Positions 33,322 through 44,999 are shown, numbered from the stretch's first letter. The stretch: 64,000 bases of DNA from Gonocerus acuteangulatus (GCA_946811695.1 OX328126.1:3939418-4003417), one strand, 5' to 3'. Numbers and translations are program-made. The notes: generated from the sequence alone by a model not told the origin.

Positions 33322-36300
33322 TCGGTACAAACTAGGTTCTTAATTGACATGTTAGGGATTATCCACTAGGATTTTCTGAGGTACAAACTAGGTTCTTAAT
33401 TGACATGTTAGGGATTATCCACTAGGATTTTCTGAGGTATAAACTAGGTTCTTAATTGACATGTTAGGGATTATCCACTAGGATTTTCTGAGGTACAAAC
33501 TAGGTTCTTAATTGACATGTTAGGGATTATCCACTAGGATTTTCTGAGGTACAAACTAGGTTCTTAATTGACATGTTAGGGATTATCCACTAGGATTTTC
33601 TGAGGTATAAACTAGGTTCTTAATTGACATGTTAGGGATTATCCACTAGGATTTTCTGAGGTATAAACTAGGTTCTTAATTGACATGTTAGGGATTATCC
33701 ACTAGGATTTTCTGAGGTATAAACTAGGTTCTTAATTGACATGTTAGGGATTATCCACTAGGATTTTCTGAGGTATAAACTAGGTTCTTAATTGACATGT
33801 TAGGGATTATCCACTAGGATTTTCTGAGGTATAAACTAGGTTCTTAATTGACATGTTGGGGATTATCCACTAGGATTTTCTGAGGTATAAACTAGGTTCT
33901 TAATTGACATGTTGGGGATTATCCACTAGGATTTTCTGAGGTATAAACTAGGTTCTTAATTGACATGTTGGGGATTATCCACTAGGATTTTCTGAGGTAC
34001 AAACTAGGTTCTTAATTGACATGTTAGGGATTATCCACTAGGATTTTCTGAGGTATAAACTAGGTTCTTAATTGACATGTTAGGGATTATCCACTAGGAT
34101 TTTCTGAGGTATAAACTAGGTTCTTAATTGACATGTTAGGGATTATCCACTAGGATTTTCTGAGGTACAAACTAGGTTCTTAATTGACATGTTAGGGATT
34201 ATCCACTAGGATTTTCTGAGGTATAAACTAGGTTCTTAATTGACATGTTGGGGATTATCCACTAGGATTTTCTGAGGTATAAACTAGGTTCTTAATTGAC
34301 ATGTTAGGGATTATCCACTAGGATTTTCTGAGGTATAAACTAGGTTCTTAATTGACATGTTAGGGATTATCCACTAGGATTTTCTGAGGTATAAACTAGG
34401 TTCTTAATTGACATGTTAGGGATTATCCACTAGGATTTTCTGAGGTATAAACTAGGTTCTTAATTGACATGTTAGGGATTATCCACAAGGATTTTCTGAG
34501 GTACAAACTAGGTTCTTAATTGACATGTTAGGGATTATCCACTAGGATTTTCTGAGGTATAAACTAGGTTCTTAATTGACATGTTAGGGATTATCCACAA
34601 GGATTTTCTGAGGTACAAACTAGGTTCTTAATTGACATGTTAGGGATTATCCACAAGGATTTTCTGAGGTATAAACTAGGTTCTTAATTGACATGTTAGG
34701 GATTATCCACTAGGATTTTCTGAGGTATAAACTAGGTTCTTAATTGACATGTTAGGGATTATCCACTAGGATTTTCTGAGGCATAAACTAGGTTCTTAAT
34801 TGACATGTTAGGGATTATCCACTAGGATTTTCTGAGGTATAAACTAGGTTCTTAATAGACATGTTAGGGATTATCCACAAGGATTTTCTGAGGTATAAAC
34901 TAGGTTCTTAATTGACATGTTAGGGATTATCCACTAGGATTTTCTGAGGCATAAACTAGGTTCTTAATAGACATGTTAGGGATTATCCACAAGGATTTTC
35001 TGAGGTATAAACTAGGTTCTTAATTGACATGTTAGGGATTATCCACTAGGATTTTCTGAGGTATAAACTAGGTTCTTAATTGACATGTTAGGGATTATCC
35101 ACTAGGATTTTCTGAGGTATAAACTAGGTTCTTAATTGACATGTTAGGGATTATCCACTAGGATTTTCTGAGGCATAAACTAGGTTCTTAATAGACATGT
35201 TAGGGATTATCCACAAGGATTTTCTGAGGTATAAACTAGGTTCTTAATTGACATGTTAGGGATTATCCACAAGGATTTTCTGAGGTATAAACTAGGTTCT
35301 TAATTGACATGTTAGGGATTATCCACTAGGATTTTCTGAGGTATAAACTAGGTTCTTAATTGACATGTTAGGGATTATCCACTAGGATTTTCTGAGGCAT
35401 AAACTAGGTTCTTAATTGACATGTTAGGGATTATCCACTAGGATTTTCTGAGGTATAAACTAGGTTCTTAATAGACATGTTAGGGATTATCCACAAGGAT
35501 TTTCTGAGGTATAAACTAGGTTCTTAATTGACATGTTAGGGATTATCCACTAGGATTTTCTGAGGCATAAACTAGGTTCTTAATAGACATGTTAGGGATT
35601 ATCCACAAGGATTTTCTGAGGTATAAACTAGGTTCTTAATTGACATGTTAGGGATTATCCACTAGGATTTTCTGAGGTATAAACTAGGTTCTTAATTGAC
35701 ATGTTAGGGATTATCCACTAGGATTTTCTGAGGTATAAACTAGGTTCTTAATTGACATGTTAGGGATTATCCACTAGGATTTTCTGAGGCATAAACTAGG
35801 TTCTTAATAGACATGTTAGGGATTATCCACAAGGATTTTCTGAGGTATAAACTAGGTTCTTAATTGACATGTTAGGGATTATCCACTAGGATTTTCTGAG
35901 GTATAAACTAGGTTCTTAATTGACATGTTAGGGATTATCCACTAGGATTTTCTGAGGCATAAACTAGGTTCTTAATTGACATGTTAGGGATTATCCACTA
36001 GGATTTTCTGAGGTATAAACTAGGTTCTTAATAGACATGTTAGGGATTATCCACTAGGATTTTCTGAGGTATAAACTAGGTTCTTAATTGACATGTTAGG
36101 GATTGTCCACTAGGATTTTCTGAGGTATAAACTAGGTTCTTAATTGACATGTTAGGGATTATCCACTAGGATTTTCTGAGGTATAAACTAGGTTCTTAAT
36201 TGACATGTTAGGGATTGTCCACTAGGATTTTCTGAGGTATAAACTAGGTTCTTAATTGACATGTTAGGGATTATCCACTAGGATTTTCTGAGGTATAAAC

Positions 36301-36690
36301 TAGGTTCTTAATTGACATGTTAGGGATTATCCACTAGGATTTTCTGAGGTATAAACTAGGTTCTTAATTGACATGTTGGGGATTATCCACTAGGATTTTC
36401 TGAGGTATAAACTAGGTTCTTAATTGACATGTTAGGGATTATCCACAAGGATTTTCTGAGGTATAAACTAGGTTCTTAATTGACATGTTAGGGATTATCC
36501 ACTAGGATTTTCTGAGGTATAAACTAGGTTCTTAATTGACATGTTAGGGATTATCCACTAGGATTTTCTGAGGTATAAACTAGGTTCTTAATTGACATGT
36601 TAGGGATTATCCACAAGGATTTTCTGAGGTATAAACTAGGTTCTTAATTGACATGTTAGGGATTATCCACTAGGATTTTCTGGGGTATAA
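33322..36690. repeat. 56-bp satellite, about 60 copies
   Basis: Unit ggtataaactaggttcttaa + ttgacatgttagggattatccactaggattttctga, period 56 throughout. Sites varying among copies: gtata/gtaca/gcata, aattgac/aatagac, ttaggg/ttgggg, cactagg/cacaagg, tattatcc/attgtcc. The variants are not randomly mixed (see findings). No open frame of note. The array is 3.4 kb and ends where a foldback element begins. Confidence 0.98.
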
Positions 36691-36705
36691 ATTATTTCCA
36701 CATAT

Positions 36706-37668
36706 ACTTTAATTTTGATCTTAACCTCAGCCAATTTTATTAATGAGCTAATTACAATTCCTCATTTAAACGTTTCGGCCTCAGGGCCATCCTCATTAAA
36801 CTAGAAGAAAAACAAATTACATGTATTGAATTACATTAAAAATTACCCCCTTTATCCATACAATGTAAAATTTCTTAAACATCTCCTTAACTTATATTAC
36901 CTTATTTCATCAATCCACATATATTCACCCTATTATGCTTATCTTATTATACATATCCAATAACCCTATATATGTATAATAAGATAAGTAGAATGGACAT
37001 GAACAATATTTAATATATGGGATTAGAGATAGAATGTTATGATAGTGTAAATAGAAAATGGTGGAAAGTTGTGGCCACATGGTTTGGGGTAACTCAAATG
37101 TTTAAAAATGTAAAAAAGTTTTAGTTATAGAAGATGGACAAGCCTATAGATTTAAAGTTATAGATTGAAAGTGACGACAAGCCCTTGTGGAAATAGGGTG
37201 AATACATCGTGGATACAAAAGCAAACTAACGAATATGAAAATCACCACTTTTCAGAGTGGAAAAGTATTCATTCATAACTTTTTTTTGGACAGTCAAATA
37301 TTCGGCAGATTTGACCTTTTGATAGTGGAATACTTTCCCTTTAATAGAGTGAAGTGAGATTGAAGAATTTGCCGTAAATAAGTCCAGCAGAAATTATTGA
37401 AGATGGACAATGAAAAATGCATTTTTTCATATTCGTTAGTTTGCTTTTGTATCGACGATATGTGGATTTATGAAAAAAGGTAATATAAGTTAAGGAGATG
37501 TTTAAGAAATTTTACATTGTATGAATAAAGGGGGTAATTTTTAATGTAATTTAATACATGTAATTTGTTTTTCTTCTAGTTTAATGAGGATGGCCCTGAG
37601 GCCGAAACGTTTAAATGAGGAATTGTAATTAGCTCATTAATAAAATTGGCTGAGGTGGAGATCAAGAA
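36706..37668. mobile_element. V foldback element with long inverted arms
   Basis: Left arm from about 36706 (cctcagccaattttattaat) to 36930; right arm its complement ending attaataaaattggctgagg at about 37657. Arms are over 200 bp with few mismatches and contain gtttcggcctcagggccatc. The centre has a further inverted pair (cttatcttattatacata / tatgtataataagataag, 36938-36986). A W-family MITE is inserted in the right arm at about 37207. Confidence 0.85.
37207..37461. mobile_element. W-family MITE nested in foldback V
   Basis: Starts around catcgtggatacaaaagcaa and ends ttgcttttgtatcgacga. The body is the same as at 21718 (accacttttcagagtgg, gtccagcagaaattatt). The uninterrupted left arm of the foldback gives the empty site (gtgaatatatgtgg on the complementary strand). 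Confidence 0.85.
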
Positions 37669-37769
37669 TAGCATATAGAATCAGCATATAAGTAAATGGA
37701 CCTATATGTGCACTAAAAATTAAAATATATATTTTATATGTTAATATTGTTCAACTAAAAAAAAAAAAA

Positions 37770-38200
37770 AAAAAATATCTTAGCCCTATTCATTTGTGGT
37801 TTTTCTGTTCAGCAATTATTCACGTGCACACAGATACATTCACCTCACGAATGCATATACATTTTAATGTTTCGTTGTTATCTGTATTGTTGTTCCAAAA
37901 AAAAAAAACGTGCTTAGTTGTACACGTCATCGATCCTCGGTAGATTATGAAACTCGTTACACAATATTACCAAAACTAGAATAAATTTAGGGCTCCCGTG
38001 ACGAGACTCACTGAATAAAGCTTCAAATTAAAGATAGAAATATATTCTGAAAAAATATACTTATTTTTATATTTATTGGTTCTATGACGCAGGAAAAGGA
38101 ATGAAATCATTTCCAATGTGATATCTGTAACTGTTTTCGAAAAAAAGTGGATAAAATAGTTGTTAATATAATTTTGGGTTTGGAAATTGAATTATTTTCC
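37770..38200. other. Unassigned DNA
   Basis: Short A runs at 37757-37775 and 37898-37907; otherwise nothing recognised. From about 38060 to 38540 Y-family phrases appear (gttagaaaatcgtggtaagtgg, cgatggggcgttgtcagttgc). Confidence 0.4.
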
Positions 38201-38949
38201 TCATGTCCGAAATTCTTCTAAACAATTTTGGTTACATTTGGAGTTATTAAATTATTCGAGAAAAGAAATATGTGTATTAATAAACATGAAAAGTTTTGGG
38301 ACCTTCGAATATTTTCTTAAATATGTCAAAAACGGTTAGAAAATCGTGGTAAGTGGAAGGTGACCATTCGAAAGCTTACTAAATTTTCGACAAAAAAGGT
38401 TCTTAAGCAATTTTCGATGGGGCGTTGTCAGTTGCAGAAATAAGTGCTTAAAATATTAGTTTTGTCCCGTTTTAACTAAATGTTTATTGGTTGTTTTTTA
38501 TTTTAATACTTCTGTATTTAATTTTGAGCTTTATTCAGTGAGACTCGTTGAAGGAGCCCCAATTATTTAACGTGACTCACTGAATAAAGCTCAAAATAGT
38601 ATTCTGAAAACAAAAAAAATACAAACATTATGAGGATGTTTGTGAGTGTGGATTTGTCTATATGAGTGTAGGTACTCAATAAAACTATAGACATTTAAAA
38701 ATCTATCTTAAGTGTGATAATTCGCAAGACGGAGATCACTTATAAAACCGCAGTAGAATTCCTTTTGTGAGTTATTATTAGGAATTCCCCAGAATCAGGA
38801 AAAATATACTGATCCAAGAGAAATAAAACTAATGGGATCGGTGATTCCTGAGGATTTCAATCTTGGCTTATACTTAGAATATTGGTTTCAATGAAACAAA
38901 GCTAAGTCCTATACTGCTGTCCGGTGCTCACCATAAATTGATGGATTGA

Positions 38950-39165
38950 CTCATAGGTATATGTGGAGAGAATGGAACCCTGTAGGCTAGCTAAATTGAT
39001 GCTGAATGGTGCACCTAGAGGCAAAAGAAAAAGAGACAGACCAAGACAGAGGACCTGGAGGAGGACTTGCCGATGCTAGGGATCAGAAACTGGAGGAACC
39101 TGGCAGCAAACCGCGTGGAATGGAGCTGGATGGTGGCAGAGGCCCAGCTCCTTCAAGGACTGTAG
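38950..39165 (+). pseudogene. C-terminal remnant of a LINE ORF2
   Basis: Reads RLAKLMLNGAPRGKRKRDRP + RQRTWRRT, then after a frameshift NWRNLAANRVEWSWMVAEA. The 'G.R.rGRP..tWrrt....... W....a.nR..Wr' pattern is the usual end of RTE/L2/R2-type ORF2 proteins. Stop codons and the frame change show it is dead. A short gtgag run follows at 39173. Confidence 0.6.
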
Positions 39166-39197
39166 CACCCAACAGTGAGTGAGTGACTTATATATGT

Positions 39198-39199
<2 letters not shown>

Positions 39200-39260
<61 letters not shown>

Positions 39261-39441
39261 TATATATGTTTGATGTTATTTTTAGTCGCTGGGATTCCCT
39301 TGGCTACCACCGAGGAAGAAACAAGTACCTGGCTGAAGAAGATGGAGATGAATCCATCGAAATATTCCGGGAAGAAGTGAGGAGGAGTACCACCGCTGGA
39401 GAAAAATGCCGTTCCATCTAAATATATATATATATATATAC
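39200..39441. mobile_element. Foldback element, copy 2 (single arm) between (TA)n tracts
   Basis: (TA)n at 39200-39254, then tgtttgatgttatttttagtcgctgggat, then one arm (ttcccttggctaccaccgag ... ggagaaaaatgccgttccatcta), then (TA)n again at 39422. The other arm is missing, with the junction exactly at the start of the arm, as if the hairpin had been cut down. Confidence 0.8.
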
Positions 39442-40190
39442 ACTTATGTATTTTAACTAGGGTGTCTCTGAAGATTTCAAAAAAAGTTCAACAAATTCGT
39501 ACATTTTGAATTTGTTAAATATTGTTGAGTAATTTAAAGATTCCATATGCAATTTCGATCATAGAAATTTCGGAAAATTTAAAAAAAGAAACTCCCCTAC
39601 TACATCCAATAACAGCCATTGCTCTTCAAAAATGTCCTCATGATAAATTTAAAGCTCCATTCCAGATAAGAAACTAATGGTTTTCTTTATATTTGGGGAA
39701 ATATTACCCATGAACTTTTTTATATGCTTATTCTGTGGATTTTAATATTATGTAGCAACCTTCGTCATTTTGGCAACCTAATAATAACGAAGAACGAACA
39801 CCTTTTCTACAATCCATTACAAAATCAATATTTGTAAAATAATTATAGATTCGGATGAAGAACCAATCCAGACTACCCTTACCCCTGGAATAAACCACCA
39901 AAACGCCAAGTATCTCCTCTCTCTTCCTAATAAACCCCTTGAGTTGTCCGACTTTCCTTGGAGAACTAGGAAACAGTATTTCCAGGCGGCTAAATACACC
40001 CTCTCTTCGCCGTAACGGGTCAAGGATGGCTGCCTACAACAGAGGTGCGGTCTGCGGTTCTGATAACAGTTTAGATAACGAAGAACAACCGTTTTCACGA
40101 AACTGTCACCGCATAGTGTCGCGCTGCTCGCGTTTAGAGGAAAGAGAAAGGCTATTAAATTGTTGACATTAAACACACTTCTCTTTTAAG

Positions 40191-40440
40191 CAGGCTACAC
40201 ACGGTCAGACAGGCCTGTGAGTTAGACCTGAACAGTCCGCCTGAAAGCCGGTAGCCTGAATGTGTATATATAAGCAGGCTACACACGGTCAGACAGGCCT
40301 GTGAGTTAGACCTGAAAGCCGGTGTTCTGAATGTGTATATTCCGGTCGGTCTGTCAGTTAAGACTGTTCAGGCGACCGGAATATACACACGTTCAGGCGA
40401 CCGGTTTTCAGGCGGACTGACAGGCCTGTCTGACCGTGTG
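40191..40440. mobile_element. TIR element ending in ACACGGTCAGACAGGCCTG
   Basis: Left caggctacacacggtcagac + aggcctgt; right acaggcctgtctgaccgtgtg. The left part is duplicated (40191 and 40274), and cggtcggtctg / gttcaggcgaccgg words form more dyads inside. The right end stops four or five bases early and joins directly to X-family sequence (ccatgtgtaaacataactctg). Confidence 0.7.
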
Positions 40441-40650
40441 CCATGTGTAAACATAACTCTGGAAGCAAATTAATTACAAAATTAATAATTGAACAGTTAC
40501 TCATTACAAAATTAAAATAGAGTTATTCATGTTTTCATTTTATTTATATAGGACCTTTTAAGCAAATTATTCAGTAATGCAGTCTACACTATCCAAATTC
40601 TGAGGAAAGTGCTTAATTATGCAGCTCCTGCGTGTCGGACTTTTTCTTCC
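40441..40650 (+). mobile_element. X-family 3' fragment
   Basis: ccatgtgtaaacataactctg, tgaggaaagtgcttaattatg and cagctcctgcgtgtcggact are the X end region. The (TA)n and repeat core are missing. Confidence 0.75.
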
Positions 40651-40768
40651 TACAGTCGGTGGCATCGGATCGGATTGGGTCCAATGTGGGTGCCACCTAA
40701 GGCTGAAATGAATTCAAACTGTAGCCTCTTCAAAGTGTAGTCGGAGGGAAAAGGGTGTTGCCAATATT

Positions 40769-40901
40769 TTTTTTTTTTTTATTTACGGCGTATCGACATC
40801 TAGGCCATTAGGGCCGACATACAAGGGGTGTCGGTGGGACTCGAATCCACTATCTCCCGCATGAGAATGTAAGGCGTTAGCCACTAGGAGACAATGCGTT
40901 T
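40769..40901 (-). mobile_element. SINE family A, with TSD
   Basis: Minus strand: tRNA-like head cctagtggctaacgccttac + attctCATgcgg, B box ggattcgagtcccac, tail gtcggccctaatggcctaga + tgtcgatacgccgtaaat followed by A-tail. Flanked by ccaatatt (40761-40768, 40902-40909). Shorter than the copy at 231: the body between head and tail is nearly absent. Confidence 0.8.
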
Positions 40902-40909
40902 CCAATATT

Positions 40910-41860
40910 AGCGAGGAAACTCTTTCTTGTCATAACCTTAAGGCTTAGAGGTTTACACTTTTTTGTTGACTGCATTATAGACTTATGTGTTTTAATATAA
41001 AGAGTAATTTTTCATTTTAGTATTCGAATTCGACGGAATATGAAGTTAAATGTTCATTTAGCTTTGCAAATGGCCGAACAGAAAGATGCATTTTCCTCAA
41101 AAGTTTGCGCATGCGTAATTGAACTATTCTATCTTAACGGGCTGTAGAAAAAAAGCGACAACCAAGTGAAACCAAGTCAGAACACTTTCAACTAAGTAGG
41201 TTTCGTGAAATGATGTGTCACATTGACAGTACACGACAGCAACCGTCCGGTCAAATTACAGAGATGAAATCGTTCACGAATCGCCACACACGATCCAAAA
41301 CTCGAAACACGTTGACGCACCACTGATCAAAGGTTCCTTCGAAATACAACACACCACACGCAGACTCAGTCAAGCGATAATGCCATCGAATCAACACACT
41401 GGTTAATTATTGCCCTGGATTCCGTAGTTTCTCACAGAAATCCCTAAAGCAATCGGATCGTCAAAACCCCAACTTGAGACACGCAAACTAACCACACACT
41501 GCACCGCCGCTAAATATACAGGTGTACTACACGCATTCTGTGACAATCATTGAAGCATATTTACTTTCCAATCATAAAGTGAACGCGATAACGCCACCTG
41601 ATTCAAGCAATTCCTGAATATCACCTTTCTAGACAACCGCAGAAAGATTAATACATTCACAAACCTCTACATAAGGCTCTCACTTGAAACTATAATGTAA
41701 TGAGTTTATATTGATACTGGGAATATGTTTTATTGTTTGTCTCTTAGTTGTATTTTAGAAAAAAAAACACCAAGGTTATTATAGCCCGATTTCTTGTTGT
41801 TTTATTTTTCTAATAAATTTTAGCATTAAATTCTATTGAAGTATTCTTCCGTTATAAACA
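40910..41860. other. Unassigned DNA
   Basis: No gene recognised. 41090-41150 (tgcgcatgcgtaattgaacta, aacgggctgta) resembles 20225-20270, so part is an unnamed dispersed repeat. 41160-41690 is less AT-rich than its surroundings but has no long open frame and no splice-bounded coding stretch that could be recognised. Confidence 0.4.
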
Positions 41861-42159
41861 ATTAACAGGCATGCAAAGTTTTGGGATTTTCGTTTTTATA
41901 TCTGGAAAACGGTTGGGAAATTGTGGTAAGGTGAACATTCGAAACCTTACTAAATCGTGGTAAGGTGACCATTCGAAACCTTACTGAATTCCCTACAAAG
42001 AAGGTTCAGGTGTAATTTTCGATGGGGCGATGTAAATTCGAGAAATAACTTCAAAATTGTAAGTTTTGTTCTTTTCAACGGGGTTTTGTTACTGTTTACC
42101 TAAAGTTTTAAGTGGTTATTGTTTTTCTAATGGCATTTAATAGTACAATTAGTATTTTA

Positions 42160-42235
<76 letters not shown>

Positions 42236-42240
<5 letters not shown>

Positions 42241-42559
42241 TGATGTTATTTTTCGTCGCTGGGATAGTATTTTTGGATGGAACGGCATTTTTCTCCAGCG
42301 GTGGTACTCCTCCTGACTTCTTCCTGGAATATTTCGATGGTTTCATCTCCATCTTCTTCAGCCAGGTACTTGTTTCTTCCTCGGTGGTAGCCAAGGGAAT
42401 GACGTTTTTCTCGATCTGGGCTCCTTTTCTCCCCTCTAGCCACACCGAGGAAGAAACAAGTACCTGGCTGAAGAAGATGGAGATGAATCCATCGAAATAT
42501 TCCAGGAAGAAGTGAGGAGGAGTACCACCGCTGGAGAAAAATGCCGTTCCATCCAAAAA
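42236..42559. mobile_element. Foldback element, copy 3
   Basis: (TA)n at 42166-42236, then tgtttgatgttatttttcgtcgctgggatag, then two arms of about 125 bp in inverted orientation (to about 42395 and from about 42440), ending gccgttccatccaaaaaaat and (TA)n. Unlike copy 1 the loop holds about 45 bp of other sequence (gacgtttttctcgatctggg...). Confidence 0.85.
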
Positions 42560-42931
42560 AATATATATATATGTATATATAGGGGAAGGTGTTGTACCTT
42601 TGACCACTTTGCAAAATTGATTTTTTTTAGCTTGAATATTAAGGCTAAATTCATTTTTTTTTTATTTCATTGTAATTAGTATTCTATTGCTTATCATATT
42701 TAATTTTTTCAAGGTTCTAGCTTTTCATTTAATATTTGTTATTAATTTATTAAAAAATAATCGTACAGTGGTCAAAGGTACAACATGTAGTTGTACCTCT
42801 GACCACCTAAAAACAACACAGCAGTCCAGAAAAAAAATTGTATTCAGTAATATTATAATTAATTGTAAGTTTAATAAATACAGGACAAGGATGTAAGCAT
42901 AATAAAAAAAACTCTTATTAATATTAAGTTA

Positions 42932-43150
42932 TGTTTAATATGCTGAAAAATCCAGTCCAACCGATAAAGGTTTTAACTGTCCTGCAGATCCACTAGCAAT
43001 AGTAGGGTATGGAAGTTTAGCCACAATGTCTTCAACATCAATATTATACACATTTTCATCTTCTCTCGTAAACTTGTCACTTAAAGTTTGTTTTTTCAAA
43101 TATTGGATCTTAAACATTGGACATTTAATACCACAGATCTCTGCGACTAA
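42932..43150 (-). pseudogene. Pogo-like DDE transposase C-terminal remnant
   Basis: Minus strand, open for about 70 codons before the stop at 42932: IPYLVAEICGIKCPMFKIQY, then KKQTLSDKFTREDENVYNID and VEDIVAKLPYPTIASG. Arthropod pogo/Tigger-type transposases commonly end with a small domain of this form ('...vkflkk....F..pe.ed...v...dIv.kLp.P'). The catalytic DDE part is absent. Its position inside a TIR element agrees with this reading. The family call is from pattern memory, not a search. Confidence 0.45.
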
Positions 43151-43257
43151 ATATGGAATAGTAATATTAATTTTTTTTTTTTTTAAATTTGTAGCAGAAG
43201 AACATAAAAGTTGAATTATAAAAAAATTACTCAGGTGTGTGACCTGGTCAAAGGAAC

Positions 43258-43415
43258 AACAACTAGTCGTGGTCAGAGGTACAACACCTAGTCGTGGTCA
43301 GAGGTACAACACCTAGTCGTGGTCAGAGGTACAACACCTAGTCGTGGTCAGAGGTACAACACCTAGTCGTGGTCAGAGGTACAACACCTAGTCGTGGTCA
43401 GAGGTACAACACCCT
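43258..43415. repeat. 25-bp tandem repeat of a transposon terminus
   Basis: Six to seven copies of tagtcgtggtcagaggtaca + acacc, period 25, each containing the terminal inverted repeat word of the 42582 element (ggtcagaggtacaacac). Confidence 0.93.
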
Positions 43416-43419
43416 GGTA

Positions 43420-43870
43420 GTGCAAATTAAAAAGCTTGCTAAACATTTTAGCGTTAAGATAAATCAATTTCAGAATCTGCACCATGTTTCTTTTTGTAAT
43501 AGCTACTTTCTCAAATGATTTCCATCTAAAAAGACATAGGTTGCCATTCTTGGTAGCATGCATGGTGCAGCAGAGGATTTGTTCGTAGTCCCTTAGATGA
43601 AAAAAAAAAAAAAAACTCAACAGGTTGCAGCCAGTTCTGGGGCCAAAATGTGGATCGACGACTTTAGGTACTGTACTGATGAGTTCTATGTAAATGTGGA
43701 TCCACGACCAAAATGTGGATCCACGACTTTAGGTACAGTACCATGAGGAGACCACTGATGAGTTGTCTTCATGATATGTACGTAAAAGCTGATCAATATA
43801 ATTTCCATGGATTCTTTCAAAATTCAGATCCATTGATTTGATGTTTCCGTGATTCAATTTCAATCAACTT
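43420..43870. other. Unassigned DNA with a short local duplication
   Basis: aaatgtggat(c)c..acgac..tttaggta occurs two to three times at 43647-43740. An A run lies at 43600-43614. No gene recognised. Confidence 0.4.
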
Positions 43871-43872
43871 TT

Positions 43873-44045
43873 GGACGCCCGGCGGACGTGAATGTTAAGG
43901 CGTGAACATCCCTTGGCAAGGGACGTGGGTTCGATCCCCACGGGGTGGCCCTTTTCTAGCCCTATCCTGGCTAGAAAAGGGTGGTAACCTATAGATAACC
44001 CGTCCAATATTCTCACTTAATAATAATGGACGATAAAATGTAAAT
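43873..44045 (+). mobile_element. SINE family C copy
   Basis: Head gcccggcggacgtgaatgtt, B box gggttcgatccccac, then ggggtggcccttttctagcc + ctatcctggctagaaaaggg (a hairpin), body gtggtaacctatagataacc, 3' part aataataatggacgataaaa. Confidence 0.8.
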
Positions 44046-44049
44046 CCTC

Positions 44050-44588
44050 CAATCAGTGACAGTTATGGCGAATGAAAAGGAATTGACTAGATGTTATGTT
44101 TCATTCATATACTAAGTGTGTTTGATCGTGGCCCGAATGACTTGCTAAAACGTTGCTGTCCTACGATTTAAACGGCTACAGCTTCATGATGCCTACGTAT
44201 AGTTCTCGAGTCGTGAAGGGTTTGAGGTGAGGTTGTGATGTTTTGCCGAACTCCTTGACGTAACACATCACCAGGAGTCTTGTAGAACGGGTTTCTACAG
44301 GTGACCTTGACTCATGGAGTCGGACTTTGCTTCACCAGATCTGCCTGCTATCCAGACGTCAACAAGCTATTAGAGTCTTTATTGGGAATTTATTATCTGG
44401 ACAAAGGGTTTTTATTGCCTTTAACAGGTTCTTAAGATCCGGGTGCAAATTGATGGGTTAAAGTTATAACAACTCCATACCACATGCACTTTCGGTGATT
44501 CAACTATAGTCCACTGAGATAGAAGGAATAGTTCAATTCTGGAAGAGGGGGACATTGTACCATCTGATCGGCCATTTGCAAGGCCGAT
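44050..44588. other. Unassigned DNA
   Basis: No gene, RNA or repeat family recognised apart from a short gagtcggactttgctt at 44319, resembling the tip of a Y terminus. Confidence 0.35.
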
Positions 44589-44999
44589 CATGGGCGTATA
44601 TAGAATATAATTTCGGATGGGGGTGGGAAAGTTTGGGGGGGGGGGCTGAGAACATTTTTGGGGGTATGGAAATCAACAATATACACCTTGGAATAGTTAG
44701 CCAATTAAAAAGCTATTGAACACAAACAAACTATTTTTTCTGAACTAAGTTAATTTAGGAAGACAAGGTATAGTTGGGATTCGGCTAGGGCTACGAAGAC
44801 AACTATACCTACGAAGACAACTATACCACTACGAAGACAACTATACCAGAGATACGAAGACAACTATACCTTGTCTTCGTATCTCTGCAACGGCTAACTA
44901 TCTCCATCTTCACTATAAGTTAATTTAGTTTTAGGGTTTTTATGATACATTTTTATCCTTTTGGGGGGGCTGCAGCTCCCCCCTTATATACGCTAATGA
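44589..44999. mobile_element. Z-family MITE interrupted by another insertion
   Basis: Left catgggcgtatatagaatat, right ccccccttatatacgctaatg. The interior is split at 44758 by a 157-bp insertion with a 13-bp target duplication. Flanking 8-mers (aggccgat / agaccgta) agree only partly, so the copy is older or mutated. Confidence 0.75.
44759..44915. mobile_element. 157-bp palindromic insertion nested in Z MITE
   Basis: Flanked by taagttaatttag (44746-44758, 44916-44928). Contains three to four tandem copies of tacgaagacaactatacc and the opposite-strand phrase ggtatagttg...cttcgtatctctg, so it folds on itself. The phrase gttgggattcggcta also occurs at 22519 and a variant at 30670. Confidence 0.6.

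Larger units (their letters stand above)
42582..43415. mobile_element. TIR DNA transposon with transposase remnant
   Basis: Left gaaggtgttgtacctttgac; right gtggtcagaggtacaacaccct: inverted repeats of about 22 bp. About 830 bp. The same phrase recurs inside at 42771 and is tandemly amplified at the right end. It holds a minus-strand coding remnant at 42932-43150. No certain target duplication; the left flank is (TA)n. Confidence 0.7.
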
